Assembly (NCBI GenBank): GCA_019426215.1
Contig: WHWC01000149.1
Coordinates: 44,986 to 108,985 of the forward strand
Length of the DNA: 64,000 bases
Source of the DNA: Buddleja alternifolia
Taxonomy: Eukaryota > Streptophyta > Magnoliopsida > Lamiales > Scrophulariaceae
Reading direction: 5' to 3'
A program made the position numbers and the translations under genes. Shown here one piece after another: positions 55,346-64,000 of the stretch; the stretch's first letter is position 1; each line of letters begins with the position of its first letter. The notes under the pieces were generated by a model. The model worked only from the letters and a program-made list of their open reading frames with translations. It was not told where the DNA came from and did no database searches.

Positions 55346-56574
55346 CTGTGTACTTGGCTCCAGGTTGGCAAATACAAGTGATATGGCTTCAAAGTGGGAG
55401 GTGAATGCTATATTCAGGTTATTCAGTTATTCTTATTTAACCACATTTCTGGCAATTATCTTGCTACACAAGGTATTATCAATTCTTACTTGAACAAAAA
55501 ATAAATTAATGTTCATATTTTCATATATTAGATCACTTACTACTGAAAACTTCAACTTGGATATATAGGAAGAACGACGGTTTTTCTTGCGATGAGGCCA
55601 AAAACAGGGCTTTTTGAAACTTATTCTAAGAAACTTTTAACTGATCCATCGAACAGATAAATTGTTAACGACAACTGCATTTTTGGGGTCGAGTTTCTCC
55701 TATTAAAAGCCAACCGCTTTTTGAAAGTTTGTCGTTGCTGAGAGTCACAGAGCCGTATACGCGTGGTTGAAAGATTTGTGAGTTCTCCAAACTGGAAGAT
55801 CTTTGGACTTCCGACGAATTTGTTGTTGGAGATTATACCTGGTATCATATTATCAAGATTATTAGTTGTAATTTGTGCCTTTAGTAATTACTTGTATGTT
55901 TTCATCCTCTGTTTTATTGTATATTTCTTGGTAAATGTAGGAAATATGGACGAGGAGTGGGACGTTTCGCATCTATCTATTAGTGTTATGTTAATTCCAA
56001 TATATATGCTCCCAATCAGAAGGTTTTGGCTAATTATTGCATTGCATTGGAAACGAAACCATGATCAACACTGCAAACTAACAAGTAAGTTGTACAAAAT
56101 ATTTTTCATCGGTATTCAAGTTTGGTATCTCATCTTATATTATATATTACAAATGGAATAAATATATGTAATTGGCATGTTTCTCTTAAGTGGATGTGAG
56201 TTGAAACGTCAAATTGAAATTATTGATCTGAATTCCACTATATATTGTGTTATGATGTACTTCTTTAACTTGTTTAAAAGCTATTCCTCTGCTACAATAT
56301 ATGTTCAAATCAATTAATATTTTGCTCAGATTATATGTTGTGCTAGATGAAAATTTTATTTGTTGCAGGTTCGTGCTGGTTCTCCTCATCTATGACGAGT
56401 GAGGGCTGCGCAGAGTTCATGCCGCTTGCTGATATTGATGACCGTAATAAAGGTTTCATTGTCGAGGATTCTTGCTTCGTTGCAATAGAAATCGCTCTCC
56501 AAGCTATTGGATGTGGTTCCCAATCTCATCTGATTATTAATCTGTTACTAGAATTTGGTATTTCAAATATTTGA

Positions 56575-57429
56575 TGCTTGGAATAATTCTTTAGTTGCAG
56601 AGTGAACTTTTCATGAATGTGTTAGCTAGACTTGTATTGATGTGGTCAATGTGTTATTTTTTTTTTCTTTCAAGTGAAATGTTAAAACTTCTGTTCTCAT
56701 AATATCAGAAAATACAAAGTTCACAGCACAATATAGGCGACATAAAAGAACCCTAAATGTCTTCCTTTAAATGTTTGGCTAAGCTATGGGGAAAATTACA
56801 ATTTTGATTCTAGATATTAGAGGGTGACAATTTTGGGAGAATATCTTTTTCAACTTGCAATTAAATCCAACATCTTTCGACTGTGTCAATTTCAGTCCTC
56901 GGAGTGGTAATTTCTGTCATCCAGCACCAGAAAATTCTAAAAATTGGGGATTTTGCATATGATTTACTTTTAATATGTTTTTTTTTTTTTTTTGTGGGTG
57001 GGGTTAAAAGGAAAACTCGATTAAAAATTGAGTAAGAAAGGAATACAACATAATGAAAGTCTTAATGTCTCATAGCCAAAGTAGTAGTAAGAAATGCGCG
57101 GACTAAAATTACACTGAAAAAGAAAAATGTCTAATTCAGTCATTACTCTACCATGCTCAACAAGGGCAAAAGTACAGATACAGACAGACAAGCTTTTCCC
57201 TCGCCTTTTAATAGGTAAATTCATAACTGAAATAAAAACAAAAATCAATGAAATATTCGGATGATCAAAGCATCCACACCATTATACACCAAATTTCCTA
57301 GCCAGATTTAAAAGTTACATATAGATATCCAGGGAGGGAAGTCTTAGAGCCAAATAGAACACGTTTTTCCTTATAATTTCTCTTCACGCATCATATTTAC
57401 TTTTCCTTCTTTTGCGATTTTCATGTTCT
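56575..57429. other. Spacer between the MATH pseudogene and the TGH-like gene
   Basis: The two genes converge here (plus strand and minus strand). A segment at 56781-56960 (GGGGAAAATTACAATTTTGA, then CCTCGGAGTGGTAATTTC) resembles ends of Mutator-like repeats. Poly-T runs are present at 56659 and 56979. The 3' untranslated region of the TGH-like gene would lie in the right half. Confidence 0.5.
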
Positions 57430-60400
57430 TTACCAGAAATCCTTTCTTCTGTGTTTACGGTGCTTTGAATGCTTTCTGCTGCTACTCTTTTCCCGGGACG
57501 TTTCCTTATCTTTTCTTTTGGACCTATAATCATCAGAGTCATAAGATTTCTCACTATCTGAACTGCTGCTTCTTTTCCTGCTTCTATGTCTATGACGTCT
57601 TGACCGTTTTCTGCTCCTTTCGTCTTCTGATGAACTGCTACTTCTTTACTATCATCTCCTAATGAACCTCTATCTGCAATTTACTACCTTCTTTCCGCAC
57701 GTGAGTGTCAAAAAATTTACCATCATCTTGATAATTTCTGTTGTTTTTTCCATTTATAGAACTTCCAATAATGACATTTCGAGTATCTGACCTGTCTTTT
57801 CCATCATTTCGGTTGTCCACATCAACAGTTTCCTTCTGAACAACTGTTGCACCTTTTTTATTTCTAAAACTGGCAAATCAGGAGGAACCTCTAGACCTAA
57901 TTCTTTTCCCAATGATTCTAAGAAGTCCCCAGCTATTAAACGGTTTAGACTTGTGTTTGCAGCTTCAGCCTTCTTTTGAGGATCCTCCACTTTATTGGAA
58001 AGATTATTTTCTGCCTCTTCATCATCTGAATCATCAGAAAAGATGGCCTGCAAATAAACGAGTATCAAATTGATCAAAAATACATAAAATTGACGAGTAT
58101 CAATAAGTAACCTAGCCCGAGTCACAAATGGAACGTATTCTCAACACAGAAAATGAAAAATCCATCAACACAAGAAAACACTTGCCTGCACCAGGTGCTT
58201 TCACACTAACCGGTGAGATCATGCCATGTGAGCACAGTGTGGGGCCACACTAACGTGGCATCTCGTTTGGTGAAAACAACTAGCCTAGGTGTAATTTTTC
58301 ATCGACATGCAAGGAAAATAGAATATATACAAAGGGAGAATGAATGTACTTTGTATAGATCGACGGGCCTCTCGACATTTTCAACTTCCAACTCATTCTC
58401 AAGTTCCTTCTCGGTTGGTTCGCTGCCTTTCTTCCCGTTATGCACTTGAGGAGCCAGAGATGAGCTCTGTCCCTTCGCAACATTCTCTTCCACATTTGAA
58501 TTCTTGATGGAATCTGGCTTGAAGATTAAAGAATCCATTTTGCTTCTCATACGTGGAGCAGGAGGTGGCTGCAACCGGGAATACGCAAACAGTTATATTC
58601 TTCAAACACTAGGAGCCATTTAGAAAAGCCAGAATTCGATGGTATAGATGTGATATTTTCAAAAGCAGCATTTTGTATGCATCTATGTACTCGAACAGAA
58701 CAAACAGGAAAAGAAAGCAAAAAACACATAGAATTCAAGGCAAACCAGAAAAATAGTTACAAAATAATGAATTAACGGAAAGACCAATTTTTTATTCATA
58801 TTCTTCAAATTCAAACAAGTATGAGCGACGGGTCATGAACCATATGCTAATTCAATTTCACTCTTTTAATTCATTTAATATTCTACATTGTGATTACTCG
58901 AAATGCCAATATTTTCATTTACTGTCAGTTTAGAGGATACTAACACAGACTACTGCCTTCACAATAGAACCAAGCCTTCTTTATTATCAGGCATTATAGG
59001 TTTTCTAGTCGTCATTATGTCAATAATCAGAATCAAACATCATCTATCAAATTTATTGTAGGAATCAGATCGTATTTTAGATAATAATCTCATAGGTGCA
59101 AAATCATTAATAAAGAGGGACAAAGTGTTGCAAGTACTTAAGTGTTATTGCTCAACCAGAGGGCAAAAAAGAATTTCTTGGATTATACATCATATCAATA
59201 TATCATTTATATCTAACAATTTCTTGACTATTTCACGAGTGTTCCCACTCTGGTGGTTTTACCCATTGGCAAAAGCCAGTCCTATGTTCAGATTTGAGAC
59301 TGAAGAAACAAGTTAACATAAATCTCAAACTATTTTACTTCAGATGCATACTTAATCTGAAGCTTGTGTGATTCATAACATTAAATGGCAAGACCAATGC
59401 CTACCACACTCAAATTATAGTCATCCATGAAACTGATGGTACAAATAAATTTGACAACTGAGCTAGTGATAACAAAAGAAAGAAACTATCCAGCATCGCT
59501 ACAACTTAAATAATTAAACTACACAGAAGCTCAACACTAAATTTTGCCTGCAGTGAGCCCTACCAAAAGAGCAACTGATGTCACACAACTGATATCACAC
59601 AGGCCGACAATCACAATGAAATGAAGAAAACAGACGATAACAGTAATTTGAACCCTTGAAGAGACAGACTACCTTGCCCATGTAAGGATCAACCAAATCA
59701 AAACGCTTGCATAAAATAGGTGCGGGTCGCCACTGAAACTCCTCCCGTTTTGGATACATTGCCTTAGTTAACAATTCGTCATCTTGTTGAACTTTTTTAT
59801 CTTTCTGCACACCACAATTCATGTTCATAATCAGTGAGTGAAAATTCAAGATTATTTTGAAAAATAATAATAATAAAAGAGGAAGAAGAAAGAATGACAA
59901 TGCACTAACTATACCTCTATTCCACCAGAAGTAAACTGTAATCCTGCACTGGCAGACAACTCAGCAAGCACTGACTGGCGGCTTTGCTTTCTTACCTGAA
60001 TTTGCTAACTGTATGGCCTCAGCTGCAGCATCAATTCTAATCTTTCACGAGCACGAGCAGCTTCAGACATGTTACTGGAGCCGCCAGAATCTTTAGTGCG
60101 AAGACCTCCTTCATACTTCTCCTTCAAAAACTGTTCAAATCTTTTTGCTTCACAGGGTCTTCTTGAAAAGGTTTTCTAATATCCGGCAGTTCATCCTATT
60201 AGAATTTAGAACAAATAAAAAGATGGTCATATCAGATTGTCAAAATTTCATCTAAGAAAACACTTATACATACTAATGATGATTGATGTACAATCTTCTT
60301 ACAAATCACCATAACAATCCAGTTACACAAACAGATGTTATAGTGATTGAGAATTGGGGAGAGAAAAGTTTGTGAGATAGAGAGAAAACTGGAAAGTCTC

Positions 60401-61019
60401 TCTCCCTGTTACAACCTGTTACAAGTTAAAACCGTACTTTTGCACATAAGGGGAACATTAATGTGTATAACAGAAGATGTCACAGTGTTTTACAGAAAAG
60501 TTTGGTTTGCACCGAAAATGTTTACACCACTTACAACTGATGCAGGTTTGGTGAATGTATCTGAAAGTTTAATTTGGACATTAACGGAACCAGCAGAAGA
60601 AACCACAGAGCTTGAATCTTCTGAGCTTCTATCCAAAGCTTTTTCACCTAACATTTTCCCACGTGCTTCGGCAGTCATATTTTCTGAATTCTGAGGCTTT
60701 CTCCTATCCCACAGTTTGGTTTGTACACCACGTTTTTGGCGCTCTTCCCCAGTTTTCTTGCATAAAAATCAGAACCAATTCCTCGATTAAGGAATGCAAA
60801 TAATGGGTTCGACTGATTCTTCTCCCTAGAGAGATCCTCAAATAATTTCCCACAACGAGCTACTAAAGTTGCCACGCCTTCAATCAAGACTTTAAGATTG
60901 TTATCTTCTGGAGGAGGGACCTCAGGAGGAGGGTTTTCAGATTCTTGTCATTGTCTACAAGAGGAGCAGGAAACTTGTGATGGGGAACAAAATCCTTAGG
61001 AATTGCAGGAGGATCGAAT
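57430..61019 (-). pseudogene. TGH: TOUGH-like (GPATCH1-type) SURP/SWAP splicing-factor gene, 3' half, frame-broken
   Basis: Five exons can be read with GT-AG borders: 61019 to about 60490, 60195-59915, 59804-59673, 58568-58350 and 58047-57430. The first includes PPAIPKDFVPHHKF and the SURP module ([31 protein letters not shown]). The third has [25 protein letters not shown]. The fourth has PPPAPRMRSKMDSLIF. The last begins [11 protein letters not shown], has [18 protein letters not shown] and ends in an SR-, His- and Lys-rich tail closed by TAA at 57430-57432. In plants TGH is a nuclear protein linked to splicing and microRNA biogenesis. The N-terminal half with the G-patch is absent, either beyond the right edge or lost. 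At least six frame breaks are present (about 60948, 60770, 60150, 60030, 57860 and two near 57690), each fitting one missing base. Confidence 0.78.
60340..60492. other. Foreign-looking segment at the end of the SURP exon
   Basis: The SURP exon reading ends at GANQTFL followed by TAA at about 60490, and the next 150 bases show no TGH sense. Edge phrases (ACAGATGTTATAGTGATTGAG and ACAGAAGATGTCACAGTGTTT) look alike, so an inserted repeat or simply the following intron are both possible. Confidence 0.3.
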
Positions 61020-63414
61020 CTGTAAATGCCGTGCAGAATTAGCGTCATGCGCTAATTGAATAATAATGTTCATTACCAAAATGTAAAATCATAAATCATC
61101 AAAAAGTAAAACTCGTAACTTATGAAGTATGAATCACATTTAATATATTCAAACCAATGGGTAACTAGATCGGTAGTTTGATTTTCTTAGATAGCGATTG
61201 TCTTCCACCCAACACCCCCACACCCTGGTACCAAAACCTCCTCTCTTTTCTCTTAATATATGTCTGTTTGAGAGTTTCAAGGAGAGATTAGAGGAGAGGG
61301 GTTAGGCGTAGGGGTGCAAACATGTCTTTCGTTTGTGGAAGCAAAGACCCATTTGAGGAGAAAGAAGAGGCAAGGATCTCTTACCATTAACTATTTTCTA
61401 TCCTTCCTAATCTCAAGAAGTTGGAAAAAAAATTAAATACGAAACTGTGTTTCATTCCCCTTCCTTTCTATTATAACAAATAGAGAGAAGGGTTTAACAT
61501 TTTCTCCCATTCCCCTCTCCCTCTAAATGCCAGGGAAAATAAACGGGATACTTAAACCCTTCTCCTAAACGAGGAATTAAAAAAAGTTTCATTTCCCAAC
61601 CTCTTCTCTGCTCCTCATAAAACCAAATGCAACATTAGTCTTTGAACTTCCTTTCTCAACAAGTTGTTAAACATATGTGTCCAGAGATAACAACATATGT
61701 GTCCAGAGATGGCCTTGTCTAAATAAATGTTAGATTGAGTGAAGCACAAGCATGACTTGCGTTGTACGCATTGGTTGCCTTATTATCCAATGAGATTGAG
61801 CAATATATTTTGCCCTCTTGAGGGGGCCACAGGCGAGAAACCAATCCAACAGACTCTACTAGCAAATACTCACTCATCCTGGCTTCGACGGAAAAATAAT
61901 TAACTCAGGTATGTAGAAACACAAAGCATCAACACTTATAACCAATCCATGTCTCTCCTATGACCAATGCTGGACTCAACAGATGAATCTCCGGCTATAA
62001 AGTTTAGGGTTAATTACATTTACCTCCCCTCCAAACTTGCTCAATTACCGACTCCCCTTGAAATCTTTCAACTACAAAAGTCTTTCCTCCACTAAAAAAC
62101 TCAATGGAAAGTAGTAGAGTGTCAGTTTTACCCTCGACTTCTATAAGATTAAACTTTATGAAATTTTCATTTTGTTAAGTCACTTCCGTCCTTGGCTATC
62201 TTGGTAATAAAAGTGTACTGTGCATTTTGTATTCTTATAGCTGAAGAGATACAAGTGCACTATCCTTGATTAAGAATTTCACTGCCTTGAAAACCTCAAA
62301 ATACTTAAATTCAAATAAAAGTTTTGCCCCACCTATACATGATGTATTTGGATATACTAATCGGGTTCATGGAATTATGATCCAATTCAGTTTGTTCGGA
62401 CTCTCAACTTATAGAAACTCGGTCCGTTGAAACTCTAAATCAGCTGTTTCTCACTCTCCACGACAATCCTCATTGGTACCTCAACCATCTCCGATCCCGA
62501 TCCCTTCCCCCCGCCCCCTCTCTCTAGTCCCATCCACCTAACCACTGTTGTTGTCGACTCCCTCCCTCATGCCGCTAATTCGCTCCCTCTCTCTCCCATT
62601 CGCCCTCTCTTCCTACAGTGACCTCTCCCTTCCATGTCACTTCCGCCCTCCCGTCCTCGCCTCGCACACAGTATCCTCTCTTTGCGTCTCTCTCCTTCCC
62701 CTCCCAGAACTCCAATGTTACAAATGAAACTAAAGTATTTTGCAGCTTAATTGTTAGTTTTAGAGATGCTTTAAGATGAAGACTAACCCACACAGTTAGG
62801 CTTAGCACACAGTTTCACATTACTTTTTGCTTGAACCAAATCCCTAGTTAGTTTTATACTAACGTGTCGCAATTATCCTGAACCTCATCTCCCAGGGTAC
62901 TTAATCTAGAAGCATCTTCAGAAACTTTGGATCTTATATAATCTCAAGAAATTTCGAAAAGTGGTGCAGATACTAAAGGGATCAAAGAAAAGTAAATTTA
63001 TAGGATTAGCTTGCAGAGTTGCAAGTTCTTTCAAAGACAATGTCAGCTCAATTAGCTTTTGGTTTTCTTGTCATTTTATTTTAAGTTTAATCATAAATAG
63101 TTTCTATAATTAGGTCAGAGAGCCCCCATTTCAATTCCTTTATGCTTTCGGAGTCCGAAGGACCTAAGTTGAATCTTATTAGGATTAGATTATCCTTTTC
63201 CATATAAAAGAGTAACCCCACTTGAAGTAGCATATATCTTGAGGTCTATAAAGACATGTAATCATCAAGATTCCTAAGCAATTCAAAGTAGTACTAAAAG
63301 GTTTCCTGATCTTTCTTGTGACCATGATGCAATCCGGCTATGGTGTTTTAATGCCAAAAAAATTCTACCAAGGAATCTTGGGTTTTCTTTTTTGCTTCTT
63401 GTTTTTCTGTATAC
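61020..63414. other. Non-coding region upstream of the TGH-like exons
   Basis: About 2.4 kb without a supported exon. I looked for the G-patch and N-terminal TGH motifs on the minus strand and did not find them. The stretch holds a Mutator-like phrase (GGGTTAATTACATTTACC, 62007-62024), a CT-rich low-complexity patch (62500-62705) that gives a spurious ORF, and an LTR-like segment near 63180-63290 (CATATAAAAGAG TATA-like). It may be a long intron or sequence beyond a truncation. Confidence 0.5.
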
Positions 63415-63444
63415 TTTTTGTGCAGAAAGTATTTGAGAAGCATG

Positions 63445-63682
63445 TGTGCAGGAAGTATTTGAGAAGAAGAGTTTTTCTTATTTAATAAACGTAAAGATAC
63501 AACCCTATTTGTAGTAGTTACAGATTTCTATACTAGGGAAAGTATATATAAAAGAAAAGGAAACAATATATTCACAAGATCAACTTATCTAAAGTAGGAA
63601 ACAAATCAAGTTAAGTGGGGCTGAAATCTGTCTTAGAATCATAAATGATTCCTAGATCAGGATATTTATGGAATCTTTAACA
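63445..63682 (-). repeat. 3' LTR of copia-6
   Basis: On the minus strand it begins TGTTAAAGATTCCATAAATA at 63682. The adjoining PPT reads CAGCTTGAGGGGGAG, a classic copia PPT. The left limit is uncertain because a 24-base unit (TGTGCAGAAAGTATTTGAGA and so on) is duplicated at about 63419-63466. Confidence 0.7.
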
Positions 63683-63686
63683 CTCC

Positions 63687-64000
63687 CCCTCAAGCTGGTG
63701 AATGGATATCTTTCATTCCCAGCTTGCATACAAGCTCATCGAACTTTCTTGAAGCTAACCCTTTGGTAAGCACATCTGCCAGCTGATTTTCTGATGGTAC
63801 GTAAGGGATACAAATCAACCCTGCCTCCAGCTTCTCTTTGATGAAGTGCGATCTACCTAACCTCAACATGTTTTTCCTATCGTGTTGCACCGGATTATGA
63901 CAATGTTAATACAGACTATTGTCCCAAAACAACTTAATTGATCCACTCCTAGTAATTTTTTAGATCATCTCACTAATCTTCAACCACAACATTTTGAACC
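63687..64000 (-). pseudogene. copia-6 RNase H, C-terminal fragment, continues off the right edge
   Basis: Minus-strand reading 63890-63690 includes SHFIKEKLEAGLICIPYV and NQLADVLTKGLASRKF, the end of a Tork/Tnt1-type copia RNase H, stopping just before the PPT. Upstream (63900-64000) degraded LFWDN and NPVQHDR traces continue the RNase H with stops. The rest of the element lies outside the window. Confidence 0.85.

Larger units (their letters stand above)
52206..56574 (+). pseudogene. Tandem MATH-domain (TRAF-like) gene, decayed and interrupted
   Basis: Reads as a plant MATH (meprin and TRAF homology) protein with two MATH repeats. Exon 1 (to 52320) has SHLLFRIESFSLLEKYESAE and FAVGDYKW; a GT donor follows at 52321. 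Exon 2 starts after CAG at 53283 (RLVIYPNGDKT), is split by a copia insertion (53345-55345) and resumes at 55346 (WEVNAIFRLF), ending near 55472. The next exon (about 55569) has ERRFF, DPSN and IVNDNCIFGVE, then a second MATH repeat starts (EFSKLEDLWTSDEFVVGDYTW, about 55757-55845). Later exons lie at about 55941-56080 and 56370-56530 (EFMPLADIDDRNKGFIVEDS). Stops (for example DPSNR followed by TAA) and frameshifts make it a pseudogene. MATH proteins usually bind partner proteins; large tandem families occur in plants. Confidence 0.82.

Noticed and set aside
62575..62808. Minus-strand ORF of 77 codons
   Set aside because: It lies on a CT-rich low-complexity patch giving Gly/Arg/Glu runs, with no domain and no splice context.
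1..64000. CRISPR arrays, bacterial operons, ribosomal RNA genes, integrated pararetrovirus or organelle DNA
   Set aside because: No regularly spaced identical repeats, ribosome binding sites, rRNA signatures, pararetroviral coat or movement motifs, or organelle gene sequence were seen.

Overview
This window looks like a transposon-dense intergenic block of a flowering plant nuclear genome, most likely a eudicot. It is AT-rich, has GT-AG introns, a degenerate TTTAGGG-type telomere-like tract, and many plant Ty1/copia and Ty3/gypsy retroelements. No intact cellular gene lies fully inside it. All family calls come from reading the sequence; no database search was possible.

Left block (1-14.5 kb). 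A decayed minus-strand copia element runs off the left edge, with its 5' LTR near 4132-4390. A 1.4 kb TRIM-like element (two LTRs, PBS and PPT, no coding) lies at 4571-5979. The rest, 6.0-14.5 kb, is the 3' half of a plus-strand Tat-lineage gypsy element: integrase C-terminus, then a long ORF on the opposite strand encoding a plant mobile domain (PMD) protein, then a polypurine tract and the 3' LTR at 13768-14535. A 3.4 kb hAT element (9233-12657, 8-bp target duplication) sits inside the PMD ORF.

Middle-left block (14.5-25.2 kb). This part is non-coding and AT-rich. It holds two Tourist/Harbinger-type MITEs, tandem duplications, a 1.84 kb non-autonomous hAT element with a perfect 8-bp duplication, a telomere-like tract, a long hairpin, and a solo LTR (21135-21982, TSD CCTTG) related to the Tat 3' LTR.

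Nested block (25.2-51.0 kb). A plus-strand copia gag fragment is followed by a minus-strand copia element (copia-2, 26312-32829). That element is cut by the 3' LTR of a Sirevirus-like copia element (32830-44042 plus body to 50360), which carries a very long decayed env-like ORF. Inside the Sirevirus LTR sits a pol-less gypsy element (34157-43937, TSD GAACG). Inside that element's 5' LTR sits a truncated third copia copy (39447-43691). The Sirevirus body ends abruptly against another copia LTR fragment.

Right block (51.0-64 kb). Two decayed or broken host-type genes occur here. One is a plus-strand tandem MATH (TRAF-like) pseudogene (52206-56574) interrupted by a small copia element (53345-55345, LTR 147 bp). 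The other is the 3' half of a minus-strand gene resembling the splicing factor TOUGH (TGH/GPATCH1-like; 57430-61019). Its reading frame breaks repeatedly, nearly always by what looks like one lost base in a homopolymer run. A further copia element begins at about 63.4 kb and leaves the window.
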